The notes under the pieces: model-generated
Databases searched by the model: none
Seen by the model: the letters and a program-made list of their open reading frames with translations, nothing else
What the model was told of the DNA's origin: nothing
Program-made: the position numbers and the translations under genes
DNA from: Istiophorus platypterus
Taxonomy: Eukaryota > Chordata > Actinopteri > Istiophoriformes > Istiophoridae
Reading direction: 5' to 3'
Length of the DNA: 64,000 nucleotides
Assembly (NCBI GenBank): GCA_016859345.1
Contig: CM029112.1
Span: 13,404,089 to 13,468,088, forward strand
In this document: piece after piece, positions 24,682 to 37,885 of the stretch
Numbering within the stretch: the first letter of the stretch is position 1
How the letters are laid out: the number at the start of each line of letters is the position of its first letter

Positions 24682-24912
24682 TGGAGCACACATTTACTGA
24701 GCCCAGCACCACCGTGCTGTCTGAGTAAACTGCGTGGACTGTGATTTGTAGAAAAAAATCCCACTGAGCACCAGCGGTGTGTAAACACAAGACTACACCA
24801 GACCAACATTACAGATCAGTAAGGGGGAGACAGACAGACAGAAAGGGAGAGGAAGACGGAGCCACAAAAAAAAAAAAAACAACAAAGAAGATTCCCACTC
24901 AAAATGAAAGAG
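24682..24912 (+). other. Candidate orphan exon between tob1 and wfikkn2
   Basis: A 75-base C/T-rich tract ends in CTCCTACAG at 24681, a strong acceptor. After 231 bases comes GAG followed by GTAGGT, a good donor at 24913. An ATG in AAA-rich context (24904-24906) begins Met-Lys-Glu immediately before the donor, so the segment could be an exon carrying a start codon. I find no convincing partner exon downstream and no homology. Mammals have no protein-coding gene between these neighbours. A lncRNA exon or a chance signal in C/T-rich DNA are the alternatives. Confidence 0.25.
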
Positions 24913-27852
24913 GTAGGTGAAAAACTTGGCTTGGAAGAACTCAGCTCCTCAAATGAGACAGACTGTTTGGGCCTCGTTTAAGTAACAGCGAGAATCATTC
25001 GCATCCCAACATATTACACTGTTAATGGCCGGCCCAACTTCCTTCTATTGCTATAATCTAAAGACATTAAGGACGTATGGGTCACAAACCCGATCCTGTA
25101 ATTTTAAATGAATTTTGGCTCGGCACCTAAATGACTATCTCTGATAGTAAAATCCACAACAAGACATAGTATTCTTTTTTATTTCCTTAATGCCCCCCCT
25201 TTTTTTTATTCAAAGTAAATAAAATTTTTTAAATTCAATTCCAGCAGCAGACACAAATTACATCACCTTATATATCATCGCAAGCGATGGACCTCACCAC
25301 GTCTGCCCTCCAACCTTCCTCAGCATATTTACAATATGTCCAGCAGTGAGAACTAGCTATAGTGCCGTTTCTGTGCTGATGTGCTAAAGAGGGGTAGAAA
25401 CGGAGCTATTCAGGAATAACTGGAATTTCGTACAGTGTCACTCTCTCACCTTCTCTCCCATGTACTAGGGCGTAGAGGTGAACTGAGTTACACCAGCAGT
25501 TTGCCTGGGAGGAAGGAGGAAAGAAAGACTGTTTTATCTTAAGGAGGATTAAATGATTAGGGAGGGGAAAGAAGTAAAGGAAAACAAGTCCACTTATCTG
25601 GTGATTTGCACTAAATCCTGGGTTTGGTTCAAATTAGTTTAACTCAAGAGCATTGCATGGTGAGGTGTTGCAATGTTAGCAGGCTCAACAGAACACTTTA
25701 GCAGTAAACCCAAACACACTCCTCCACATGACTGGGGAATGTTTGCCTGGCAAAGCCAACACCTACAGGCATCCTCCTCTCTATGCGGTACAATGGAGTT
25801 TTACAGTAGGTGCATTTCAGTCCTGATTTATACTTCATCCCTCGCTCATGCTTCTCCCTCCCCCAGGGTGAAAGCGGTCCACAGTAGGCCTATAAAACTT
25901 CAGTCCCATCGTGTGATATGGTGCCTGCTGTGCTGTCAGCCATTGTTGACGATTACTGGCAGCGTTGGGAGTTTTCAGGCAGCTGGCAGCAGCCGAATGA
26001 GGAGGTGGAAATGGAAGCGAAGACGCTGCAGAGGGGTTCTGCTAGGTCACTTCACCAAATTTGATCTGTAGGTCTCACTTGAAGGAGCACAGCCACAATT
26101 AAACAGATTGCAATCTGACCAAGTGAGTCCTCTAACATGTGTGAGAATCGGATGAAAATGAAATCAGGTGATAAGATGCCCGCTGACTAAAAGACATATA
26201 AAAATAGAGTCACTGTGGCTGTGATGTTGGTCAGGGCAACTCACTGTAATTAGGATAAAAATGTGAAGGGATTATTTTCTCTTGGTTGTATCATAAAATA
26301 TGGGTCAGATAACACGGATTTTTCCGCTCAGGGGAGGGCATGTGTGAGTAAAAAATGTAATATGGAACAGACGGCTATCTTCTGCGTACAGTATTGAAGA
26401 CTGAGCCAACCAACTGGACAGTCCCCAGATTTTATGAAAAAGCAGGGGGTGAGCAAAATCCCTCCCCTGTGAGACTATTTTAGTAGACAATGTTGTTATG
26501 ACATGATGTCTATATTTGGAGACAGAAATCTGCCTGGTGTCAGATTTCATACACATTTGGATGCATTTGATTTCGAAATAAAGATATTTCGTGTAATCTG
26601 ATGTTCCCCGCAAAGAGCTTTCTCAGGGGAGATTACCACTAAATAAGAAAAGCCTCAGTGGTCTGAAAGAGAAAGGTTTACCCAAGATAGTACAGGCTTT
26701 AGGAGCTGTCTTGCATTGCAGCAGAAGGAGTTAAAATAGGGCACATTTCACTGTGTGAGCTCAGCAGAGATAACATTGCTGCATCTCACCCTTCATCAAA
26801 TATGAAGCACTAAATTGTCAGACAAGCAGTGGGACCTCTTTTTTTTCCCATGTTTTTTTCCTCTCTTCCTTTCCTTCTTTTTTATTAGCAATTACATGAC
26901 ATAGAGTTAGGTGGAAAAACATTTGGTTTGAGTTTGTGTGCGTGTATCTGTGTACACATGCAGTCATGTGCTTGTGAGGAAAACTGTTGTGCGTTCTATT
27001 TGTACCTGTGCATGTGTGAGGGTGTACACATACTGGAGTGTTTGCCAGGCACACATCTTGGCTCACATATGTGTGTGTGCATTTCATTAGGAATCAGTTT
27101 GATTTAAGGCAGTTCTTGGCTGCGCTCCACCGCTGCTGCAGACGTCAGCACCCTGGCCAGCGAGCTGAGAAGGATGGGGTGGGGGTGGGATGGGGCGGAG
27201 GGGGAGCAGATGGAGCGAAAGAAAGATGGAAAGTTAGAGGTAGGAAAGAAAGAATAGACTGGTGACATGATGGAGAGGTTAGCAGAGACATGGATGGATG
27301 GAGAAATGAGAGGGAGAGAGTGAGAGAGAGAGAGAGAGAGAGATCGGAAGAGGTACTGAAATAGTGAAGAGTGATGGGTAGAGCTGCAGGAGCCAGAGAG
27401 GGACAGAGAGAGAGAGAGGGAGAGTATGAATAGAGGGAATAATTACAGCTTTGCCAGAAAAATGACTTTGATCATATCCTAAATATAGACAGAAGGCAAT
27501 AAAGAAAATATGCACTACCAGTAAAAGGAATTAGACCAAAATTCTCCAGGAGGACAGATTTTTTGGCTCTGGCTAAAAAATATTACATTATCTGTCAGAA
27601 CTCTAAAATAACCAATTAGGGGTCAAAGCATTCATCTATAATAACACAGACTTTTACTGCAAATTATGTAACATCATCATTCTAACTAAATACATCACAA
27701 ATTCAAACAGTTACTTTTACACCCTTTTAGGATTTTGTAAAAAATACTTTTCGAACTCACAGACTATTAACCCAGTTATCTCATTTTTTGATATGCATCA
27801 GGTGAATTCCCATAATTAATAATTGTAATGAATTTTATCTGGCAGCCATATA
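24913..27852. other. Intergenic region, no gene seen
   Basis: Low-complexity GA tracts occur at about 27240-27425. The remaining sequence has no recognisable exon, RNA gene or element. Confidence 0.5.
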
Positions 27853-28240
27853 GTTTTTTTTGGGAAACATGCTCATTTGCTTTCTTGCTGAGAGTTACAT
27901 GAAAAGATCAATAATGCTCTTACATCTGTACAGTAAATTTATATCTGGTGCCAGAAGCTGGTTAGCTTGGCTTAACATAGAGACTAAAAATTGGAGGAAC
28001 TGCCGGCCTGGGTCAGTACTGAAATGTAATGTCTGTTTTATCTGCACAAAAAAATGTCCGTGTAAAAGTTGGAGTTTTATGTGCCGGGTTATGTGCCGGA
28101 CCTCTTCTTGGCTGGGACCAGTTGCCAGGCAACTGGCGAAGACTCCAGTTCAGAGAGTGGTATCAAACTTCTCATCTAAACACACTCAGCAAGAAGGTGA
28201 ATGAGCACATTTCCCAAACTGTTGAACAACTTTTTAATGC
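27853..28240. repeat. Foldback-type interspersed repeat, copy 2, both arms
   Basis: The left arm (about 27862-27925, GGGAAACATGCTCATTTGC...) and the reverse complement of the right arm (28152-28215, GGGAAATGTGCTCATTCACC...) align over about 60 bases. The copy therefore has long terminal inverted repeats. The middle carries the motif TTATGTGCCGG in tandem (28079-28099), followed by TTCTTGGCTGGG. It encodes no protein, which fits a non-autonomous DNA element. Copies 1 and 3 show mainly the other half of the element. Confidence 0.6.
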
Positions 28241-28905
28241 CCTCTGGAGATGAGGCAATGTGGTTGGAATATCTTTTTGGCACTTGTGCAAATAATTATA
28301 TAATGATTTGATTTTCATTTCAAAGTAAATGCGAGAAGGCAGCCTATTTAGTTTTTAACTTTAGTCGAGTTATTATTATTTTTTTCTCTATTGTGTAAGA
28401 TAATTTAATGCTCCAGCAGTTGCATACAGCCATCTACTTGCTTTTGCATGAAATACAAACCCCAATTTCTGACCACCACCTCAGATCTGATCACTCATTT
28501 CACAGCACAATCAATACCCATTACCTCCACAACAGCCCAGTGTAGTGACCATGGACCTTTGCCAAACACACAAACACTCACACGATCTTTCTTCTAAAAC
28601 GATATATTTGTCCTCTACATGCAAACCAGTTTGTGTAGGCTGACAGTTGGCAGCGCATAGCTCTAACCCCACGGGACAGGTTGCAGAGTCAAGAGACAGC
28701 AATGAGCCAGCCAAGTCCCCAGCAGGAAGCCAGTGGTTGGGCTGTCTCAGGAGAAGAGCTGTCATTAGCATATGCCCACGGGGGTCTGTGCTACAGGTAG
28801 CTCCAGGGAAAAGAGAAAAAGAGGAGCAGAAGAGAGGAAGGAGGTCGAAGGGAATGCTGAGTTGGAGATTTGAAGAGCAGACGAGTAGAACGACTGGTTG
28901 CGGTT

Positions 28906-29062
28906 ACTGATAGTGATGATGACAGTGACGGCGACGGTGATGATACAGAGGACAATAATGATCACAGTGGTCGTCTGTGATGATGTTACTAAGCAGTAAT
29001 AATTATGGTGATGATAATGGCATTTTAAACAGCAGCAGTTATGTTGACAGTGATGACCTTTG
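28906..29062. repeat. Impure GAT/GAC-rich tract
   Basis: The sequence is rich in GATGAT, GACGG and GTGATGA triplets without an exact period, like a degenerate trinucleotide repeat. Neither strand gives an open frame with protein similarity. Confidence 0.4.
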
Positions 29063-29326
29063 AATGACAGTGCGCACAAGTGTGCTTCATAGAGCAATGG
29101 CTGGTCTGTAAAACTAAATCAGTGTCAGTGCAGCGTCTCTCTGTCATCTCGTTTTCAGACTGGACTTTGAGAATGTAAATGCTGTTGTCAAGTCAGAGAT
29201 GAAAATATAACGTTGTCCCTAAGCCATAAGCTACTGGGTTCCTCCTCCCACCCTGCAATTGGAGCTCCAGTCGTATTCACGGTGGCTTGACAGCCACACA
29301 CAATAGACATGGTAATGGTTGGGTAC

Positions 29327-29395
29327 ATACACACACACACACACACATACACACACACACAAACACACACATACACACACACACACACACAAAAA

Positions 29396-29438
<43 letters not shown>
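29327..29438. repeat. Compound (CA)n microsatellite
   Basis: About 110 bases of CA repeat are interrupted by CATA and CAAA variants. The frames running through it are artefacts of the repeat. Confidence 0.95.
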
Positions 29439-29439
<1 letters not shown>

Positions 29440-31112
29440 CACTCACAAAATAGAAACGTATACAGACTTACACTGAGACCACAGGCTTTCAGTGAACCAC
29501 AACATAAAGATCATCATTTAGATTCTTGCCTTCCCCTTCACAGGAAACTGCAGACACTGATTATATGCTATTTGTTGGCGTGTGTGCTCTGGCTGTATGT
29601 GTGTGTGGGAAGAGAGAGAGAAACCAGAGAACCAGACAAGAATTTGTAGATGAAATTGAACAAATCTAAACATGTTTAATTTTAATACCTCTTCTCCATT
29701 GATTCCCATTTTACCAACAACACATATTAAACATGTAATTATGTAGTTGTATGGGCCAGTGTTTTTCTTTTCAATTGTAACCAGTCCAATCAATTGCTCC
29801 AACAAAATAAAGTGGTTTCACAAGCAAACCTGTTTACATCTCAAATACACGTCCCCACGGGCAAACTTGCAAAACAAGAATCCGTGTTGACTTTCACTAT
29901 TGGTCCTCTGTGCTGTTGTACTAAAGCAGATATTTTATTTGACTTGACTACTTTAGTTATTGAGCAGAGGATGAGCCTTCTGTTCATGTCCCCAAAAATG
30001 ATAACATCAACAATTCAAGATGGCTCCACTGAGGAACATGAACTGCTCTGAAAAAGAGAGCTTTCATAAATTACATGAGTGATGAATCACCCCAAAATAT
30101 GCATCCTTAATCGATTCTGCGTTGAGAGCATGGGCAGAAAGATACTGGCTTGAAATACAGTCATCGAAAAGACTGATTTTATTAAATATGAATATTAATG
30201 ATTGTTGACATGACAATTCCTGGTCTTCCCTACACATTTGAAAAGAAGATGAAAGTTCCTTAATTCATATTTCTCTTATTTGTGTATTTTGCCAACCAGG
30301 AATGAGTGAGTAACAATTATAGTTATTTGGCATCAATATTATTTAATTCCTTAATATAGAAAACCCTTAACACTTAGTTAGAAAAAGCTGCGTGGTTTGA
30401 AATGAGGAAGTGAAATCTCATTTCGAATGAAGTAATAGTTTTGGAAGGAAACTGTTAGATGGAGACGTAGCAGACAAGAGAGAAATATCACAATCAACCA
30501 CTGATACCTAGTTCCTGGTCCACTAATAGAAGCTGCACAGAGTGCTGTCACATGCTTGAACTGTATATTTCCATCAGTAGAGGATATCTTGGTGATGGGA
30601 CTGATATTTAAAGTTGACATCCGATGAAGCCGTTGACACATGCAGCTTTTGCTATGGCACAGCCGGGAGTTGTAGCTTTTATGTACCATACTCTGTAGCT
30701 CTGTTGTTGGGAATTTACAATAGTCGTATGCGATCACAGGGAAAATATGTTTATCACTTGGTGGTAATTATTCATATTATTTCCTCATAGTATTCATATA
30801 TGGGCTATAGGATGGCTACACAGAATAGAGTCAAATAGGGAATGGGGTATCAGCAGGAATCCTAAAGGGTCTTCAGCCAAAGGACAGTTTTTCATCAGTC
30901 AGTCAGTTGCTAGTTAGCCCAAAAAGCAAACACCTGTCATATGAGGAGTCTCCAGCAAAATATGATTAATGTGAGGCTTCCTGATAAAATGCAGATCTAT
31001 TTGGTATGATGAAGTTCGAGAACCTCGGGGCCCTCGCTCACAAAGGGCTATTGATTCAAGTCAGTATGGAGTCAGAGAGTTTGACTAAGGAATATAAATC
31101 TTGATTATATAT

Positions 31113-31177
31113 GCTGTTCTGGCCAAGTGGCTAAGGCACTAGACTAGCGATCCCTCTTCTGGTTCAGATCCTGCCGA
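31113..31177 (+). repeat. tRNA-Leu-like sequence (SINE head or tRNA pseudogene)
   Basis: The sequence has a Pol III box A (TGGCCAAGTGGCTAAGG, 31121-31137) and box B (GGTTCAGATCC, 31161-31171). The spacing fits a tRNA that has lost its long variable arm. The D-arm resembles tRNA-Leu (GGCCAAGTGG..TAAGGC). Box B differs from the canonical GGTTCGAATCC, and the arms downstream of the anticodon do not pair well, so a working tRNA is unlikely. A further 110 bases of unrelated sequence follow, including AATAAA near 31249, as in a SINE body. Confidence 0.45.
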
Positions 31178-31537
31178 CAAAGACAGGATGGCTCTTTTTT
31201 GTAGGTATTTGGGCCGAGAAGCCTTTTCTATCACGGCAGTTTGTGCAATAAAGGAACCTCCGTGACTGCTACTTGAAAATATTTGCGCTATTTTAAATTG
31301 GCAGGGCAAGTTTGACCTCTGTGTTCAGTTGTGTGTTTTTTTTTTTAGTAGAGACGCTAAAACCTGTTGAATGTTGCTCTGGAAACAGTGCTAATCTTCC
31401 TAGGATGGAAAGGTAGATTGGTATTTATTATTGTCCTGTGAAGCTTTGTTTTGTACATCATTGCCCTTCTGATGCCGCAGCCATTAAAGAAACACTTCCT
31501 CACTTCCTCAAGAAATCATCCAGCACAGAACTTCCCA

Positions 31538-31827
31538 TAAACGACAATATGTCATTTTTACACTTGGGGTTTGGAATGGATTAAACAAACAAGAGGTGTT
31601 TATTAGTAAGATTTAGAGGTTCTTGTAGGTGTATTTTTTTTTTTTTACCTTTGAACAGAGTTAGTCTAGCTGTTTCCCCCTGTTTCCAGTTTTTACACTA
31701 AGCTAAGCTAACCTGCTGCTTGCTGTAGTTATATATTTAACATACAGATATGTTAGTGGTAAGAGTCCTCTCATCTAGCTTAGATCAAGCAAGTGAATAA
31801 ATGCAAAATGTTAAACTGCTCCTTTAA
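31538..31827 (+). repeat. Foldback-type interspersed repeat, copy 3
   Basis: The copy includes ATTAAACAAACAAG (31579-31592), the CCCCCTGTTTCCAG block, CTAAGCTAAGCTAACC and the right end TTAAACTGCTCCTTTAA. It gives the fullest view of the half-element missing from copy 2. It is in the same orientation as copy 1. Confidence 0.6.
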
Positions 31828-33032
31828 TATGTGTAGAAAGAGCTCAGCTCCGCTAAGCTTGTAATATTTTGTGATTCCTGTGTTTACACAGGACACTACT
31901 TCAATCCAAATCATGATATTTATTCCCACTCCAGTTAAACTATGTATCTCTCTTGACTTGTATGTACTAACAGTGGCAGCACTTCTATCTCCGAAAGAGG
32001 CGTTGGTCAGAGAGTGTGAAACTATTTAAAAGCCACAACTTGGTTTCCCCATGTGGTTTGACGGCGTCGTTCAGCCATTTCTCTCTTACTCTTTTTTTTC
32101 TTCTCCCTCACCCCTCACCTCCTTCCCACTCACAGTGTGTTTGTCCATAGAGGACTGTCATGCACTATGCTAAGAGGACATCCGATGCAGCGCGCTAAGA
32201 ATAAGGACATGAGTCAACAGGGCTGTTCCTAATGTGAGGCGACACGTTTTTGAAAGAGCCACATTTCACTGGAGAAGGATTAAAAGTTGGTCAAGTCACC
32301 TATGTGTTGCCTAATATTTTTTCCTCTCACCATATAGTGTATTTTCGGTGTGTATTTGTATAAGCTTATGATACTGAATATAACATCAGATGGTTTTATG
32401 CAAATGCTCTGATGGCTTATCATGCATGACAAGATTCCTGAAGGCTGATAAAGATTTCCTTTTGCTCAGTTTGAAGTGGCTTTTGAAGTTTTTCAGGAAT
32501 CTAAAAAAAAAACAAGGACGAATCTGCCTGCACCACCATATTTGTTCGAAAATGTGTAACAGGAGTCGTCACCCGATCCCCCCTTTCCAAAGCCATCCTG
32601 AAAACCTGAGACGGGCTCAGTGCTGATCTTTGAGAAAGCAGCCTCTGTGTCTGGAGCAGATTTCACGAGGCATTGCACAACGCTCTCTCCTAAAAAGCAG
32701 GTCAAGCTCGTCTGAGACCATCCACACATCCCCAAAGACGCACACTGTGAGCCTCGCCACACCCATCTTCTCGCTCCCCGAGTTCTCCTTTTCCAGCGAC
32801 TGATAGGTCAGCAGAGCGTAAAGATAGTTACACACAAATCACCGGCTCTCTTATTGTCAGAGAGGGTGAAACACTGGGCTGGGTTATAAAAAGACACAGG
32901 GCAGGGTTTTACCTTGCTCCCGATTTTTCTGATACGCAGTGAGCAGGCAGACAAAGGTTCACGTACAGGAATGCTCTTAAACACACAACCACCCACAACC
33001 CAAACAGACATAAAAACATTCTCACTTGTGCA

Positions 33033-33034
<2 letters not shown>

Positions 33035-33068
<34 letters not shown>
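33035..33068. repeat. (CT)n microsatellite
   Basis: A pure CT run lies within a longer pyrimidine-rich stretch reaching about 33160. Confidence 0.9.
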
Positions 33069-33071
<3 letters not shown>

Positions 33072-34508
33072 CCTTTTGGCCAGTCACCCTCTTTCTATCT
33101 CTCTCTCCCCCACACATTCTCTCTTACTGTGTGTGTCCACTCTCACTTTTCTTTTTCCGTCGCCCTTCTGTGGTTAGGATAAGTTATGGTTTGAGGCCCG
33201 AGAGAACTCTAAGAGAATAAATGTAAGCAGACAGTTTCTCCTCAGAGGTCGGATGTGGGCTGTTGGACACAATCAGCCTCATGCGAAAAACACCAACACA
33301 CATACACTGGGAAGATAAAAAACATGCATGGGTCCCTGTGCATGCATGTGAAAGTCTGTTCAGGTTGTAGATTTTTTTTTGTGTGTGTGTTTTGTGTGTT
33401 TGTCTCTGCTGTCGTGTGAGTCAGCTCTCATTTCCATGCATCAGCCATAGCTCCCACTGCTAGTGACCAGCTGTGTAGCATGAAAGTAGGCCTCACCCTC
33501 AGATTTTTTATTATCATCACCGTATATCATGTGCAATGAAAAATGGACGTCACAATAAAAAACAAGGTTATTAAGTTTGTACGGATCGTGATCACCATGG
33601 ATAGAAATATGTAGCCTATTTCCTGGCCACTAGGTCTGCGGAGGGAGGAGATCTGGGTGGATGTTTTTGGACTACATGTCAGCTGTGTGTCTCGTCTTTC
33701 ATACCAGCCAATGCTGGTTTCTTTTAGCCATGATCATGATGGTTCCTTTACCGTAGTTTAACAGTGGGGCTGTCATCCTGCTTAAAGGGGTCTAAGTTAA
33801 AGCCTTTTTTGTGTCGTTCTGAAGGGATTTGATATTTACCTTGGAGGACCCGTTGCTTTTAACAAGGTCGTGCGCACATGTGCTTTACAGGGATGGTAAT
33901 GCTGTGAAAGTGCACATGCGTAGTAGGAAAGATAATCCTTGCTCGTAGGGAAAAATTTCAAAGTCTGACTAAAACTGCAACTGAAATTACTCAAAATAAG
34001 TTTCCCCTGCCTCTAACCATTTTGCGAAATTTAGAGATATGCTCTCGGTAAGGTAAATCTCAAATCTCTCTATGCGTTTTCACCTCATATGCCCTAAAAA
34101 AAGGACATTATAATAAATTAATAAACCATAAAAATGCGTGAAGAAATCAAATTGTTGCCTAGCTGCAAATAAGTGTGATCTCATGCTTTTTGCCTCAATC
34201 CTTATCTCTCCCTAATACCTAGTTACTCTTATATGGCTAGGGTAAGTCTAGTTAGTGACTCAGTAGCATAGCACCTGCTGCCACATCAATCTTTTCAACA
34301 GCTACACCCATCAGATTTTGGGAACACATACTTCACCACCTCCCCTGCTCGACCACTATTCACTTTGTGCCCTCTGTCACGAGCCTCGCCACTTTCTTGC
34401 TGTCTGCCTCTCTTTCTCTCTCTCTCTCTCAAATGACATGCTGTGCCAAGTGTAAGTGATTCAGCTGACTCACAAGCAGTGCCGGTTGCCAACTAACACC
34501 CTCAGTCC

Positions 34509-34509
<1 letters not shown>

Positions 34510-34546
<37 letters not shown>

Positions 34547-34561
34547 CACACACACACACAC
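34510..34561. repeat. (CA)n microsatellite
   Basis: About 25 CA units with one CG interruption at about 34540. Confidence 0.95.
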
Positions 34562-35539
34562 CAATACAGAGGTAAAACACCAAACAAGGCAGAGAAAAAG
34601 ACTGATGAAAAAGAGAGCTTAAAGGATGGAAGAAAAATACTCCTATTAGACTACATATAAATTCTCATTTCAGACCAGCAATCACTCAGTATGAGACAAG
34701 TCAAAAAAATTATATAAATAAACATTACACTCAAGAACTTCCCCAAAGTCTTTTTCTTTTCCACTCTTTATGCATCACTTTCTCTACTGAAACTGCAGTC
34801 TGGCAGAAGTAGTTGCAAATTAATAATTTGCTCCCCAGAGATCATCAGACTGAGTCACTCCTCCAATTACAACTGGTAGAGAGTAAATACAGGAGCACAT
34901 AAAGGTAGGCAGAGAGCTCCCCTTGGGTAAACCACCACCTCCTTTTGCACAATTATACTGTATATCACATAACACGTAGGAACACACAACCTGCACTCAT
35001 TCCGCATGAGCGAGACCAACTTCTGCTGCTAAGAAACAGGGTCATTGAATGAGAACTTTTTTTTTTTCTTTTTTCTAAATATTTGCATGAACGGCGTTGT
35101 GCTTTTCATTGGCTCAGATGGTTCTCTCAGCATGTGTGTAAATATTGGTTATATGGCTATAGTGAGATGTTCCTATGATGAATACAGGGAATGAATGGTG
35201 TGCCTGCCTGTATTTAGGTAATGTCCTAGTATCAAGTACAGATCACGCCACGGGACTTTGGTCACCAGGCCTCATTAGCTCTAAGGCACAAGGTTGTCTC
35301 CCTAACACACACACGCACGCACGCATACATGCAGTACACGTGACATGACACATGTGCTTGTGTGTGTGTGTGTGTATGTGTGTGTGAGAAAGACAGAGAG
35401 AGAGAGAGAAATATTGAAGGTGGACATTAATCATCTCTATTGTGCAGGAGTGGTCATTTATTCTGAGGTGACCAAGGTTATCAATGCTTCTCTGCTGTTG
35501 TAGCCCAGCTACTGCATGACACCTTATTATGCACATGCG

Positions 35540-35544
35540 CTCTT

Positions 35545-35601
<57 letters not shown>
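35540..35601. repeat. Compound (CT)n(CA)n microsatellite
   Basis: A CT run changes directly into a CA run near 35568. A GT/GA compound tract lies nearby at about 35357-35410. Confidence 0.95.
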
Positions 35602-35604
<3 letters not shown>

Positions 35605-36389
35605 CTTCTTGTGCCATTGTACCAGCATCTGAAAATTTGATTTAATTGGGTATATATGTATAGATGATATCATTATGGACCATATTAAGTCATAATATTA
35701 TTATTTTTATAAAGTACAGTTTCACACCATGAATCCTAACTTATCCCTCAAATACTAGAAACCTATTTTCACACTTATAATATATATCCAGTCAGCGTAT
35801 ACTCATATATTCAGTGCTTGTTCTAAAGTCAGGTGTAAAATATCAATATTAAATGAATTCATCCGTGGCTACACCATTATATGAAATAGTAAAGTTCTTG
35901 TTTTACAAACATCTTCATGAATCTCAGCATGTTTGGGGGTTTAGTATATTTCCTCCTTCTTTATAGCCAATAGTAGAAAAAGACAGAAACTTATAGTGGG
36001 AGGGGAAATGAGTGTAGTTTTATTCACATGCTTTTTAGATGTTTTTGCACTGTATTTGCAGATAAGACCACAAATTACAAGCTCCATGCTCCACTTAAAT
36101 ATACAGATCGGCAAGACAGCCCACAAACTGAGCTTAACCATCCGACCCGTACCGGCCCTAAACTTCACTACCCCTGATCCACCCAAACCTCCACTGCTCC
36201 CCTGCCCCTAGCGCCCACCCCACCCTCTCGGTTTATAATCAGAGTTGCCGAGCTAAGCAGAGTGAAAGCACAGGAAAGACAGTGGGGGCCGGTGCTCGAC
36301 CCCCATTCAGTGCAGTCGGAGGGCCAGTCCGGGCCCCGAAAGCTCAGATTACATCCCACATAATGAGAGGCCTGGCTCAGCAGGCTCTG

Positions 36390-36390
36390 C

Positions 36391-36442
<52 letters not shown>

Positions 36443-36482
36443 TACACACACACACACACACAAACAGACACACACACAAACA

Positions 36483-36539
<57 letters not shown>

Positions 36540-36540
36540 A
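36390..36540. repeat. Compound (CT)n(CA)n microsatellite, 150 bp
   Basis: About 45 bases of CT repeat run into about 105 bases of CA repeat with AAACAGA interruptions. Frames across it give long poly-(Ser-Leu) or (Thr-His) products and are not genes. Confidence 0.95.
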
Positions 36541-37600
36541 CAGACCCACTGTGGCATTATTGCTGAAGTCCTGTTCTGTTCTGTTCCTCTCTCTGGTTAC
36601 TACACTAACAATTGCCAGCACAGCTGCTTTACATGTCAGTGTAACAGCCAAGGGAGATAGACACAAACCTAGCGTGGTTGTCTTTCTATGGTGTGGGAGT
36701 CTGGCACTTAGAGCTAAGGTCATGTCCACACCAATGTGGATAAATTGAAAAACACATCTTTTGTTTCAGTTTTTTTGCCCTCAATCCACACTAAGCCAGC
36801 ATTTTCCACCTGCAAAGAGCAAAGCTTTTCAAAATACTCTGCAGTGGTAATACAGGTAGCCATTGTGTGTCTAATTTGATATTTGTTGAGAAACCAAAAG
36901 ATATACCAAAAGGAACCCCCTAACTGTGTGACTGGCATAAGCCTGTCAAAACAGTCAACTGCACTCCCTTCCTAATGGTGGCAGTGAGACACCATTTTTG
37001 TTATGTACCACCACAATGAAAACAAAAGAAGAGGAAGAACAGATGACTTTATGGTTTAGGCATTTCAGCCTGGACAACAAACATTCAACTGGAAATGTTA
37101 GTGTGATTAGAGCCCTGTTTGATAAAATAACATTCCATCACATCAAACATGCATCATGGCCGATCCAGTCAAAATTTGGGTAATCTAAATATTGTTAATA
37201 AATACATAACATTCCCTTATTAGCGCTAAACACATAGTACATCTGTGACTAATGGGGATGTCATTAGTTTTGCAATTAAGCCTTTATTGATTGACTCCCA
37301 GGGGGAATTTGAGTGTTGCATAAGCACAATGTACAGATAAAGTTAGGAAAATAAATAGATTTAAAGTAAAATAAAACAATCATGGTAAAAAACAAGAGTA
37401 GAAATATAAAATGAAAAATTTAACTCTAGCTAACAACAAGGCAACCAATGAACCCACATTAAGCGCTGTACTAAGCACAAATATATTCGGTAGCCAAAAG
37501 TACTGGATGCAGTTAAGTCTTGACCTGATCTAAGTTAATACAACTGATCCTGATGGGGACGTGAGTGCCTGCACCAAACTAGATAAGTGAAACATGTGAC

Positions 37601-37885
37601 TCGCTGGTGGTGGTGCCTCAGGAAAATACAGATCCAAAAGTTGGTGAGATATTTTACAAAAAACCAAATGTATCAACAAAATAATGGGAAAGGGAAAAGG
37701 AGGAAAAGCCAGGGGATCACCAAAGTCATTATGATTCCTTCTCTGGGGAACATGAATGCCCATACAAAAATTCATTGTAAACAATCTAATAGTTGTTGAG
37801 ATATTTCAACCTTGACCAAAGGGCCAACAGTCTGTCAAACTGACACTGCCATCAATACAGCCACTGTGCTAGAGAGTCTAAAAAA
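37601..37885 (+). repeat. Interspersed repeat, probably a LINE 3' tail
   Basis: The stretch with GGGGATCACCAAAGTCATTA, CTCTGGGGAACATGAATG and AATAGTTGTTGAGATATTTC matches a very common teleost interspersed repeat that I recall as the 3' end of a LINE. No reverse-transcriptase frame is present here. The subfamily is not determined. Confidence 0.5.

Noticed and set aside
31113..31177. Functional tRNA-Leu gene
   Set aside because: The variable arm is missing, box B is altered and the stems do not pair, so a pseudogene or SINE head is more likely.
36168..36729. Long frames rich in Cys-Val or Thr-His and Arg-Glu repeats
   Set aside because: They are translations of the CA/GT and CT/GA microsatellites, not genes. 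The same applies to similar frames at 29188-29649, 38248-38442 and 43628-43954.
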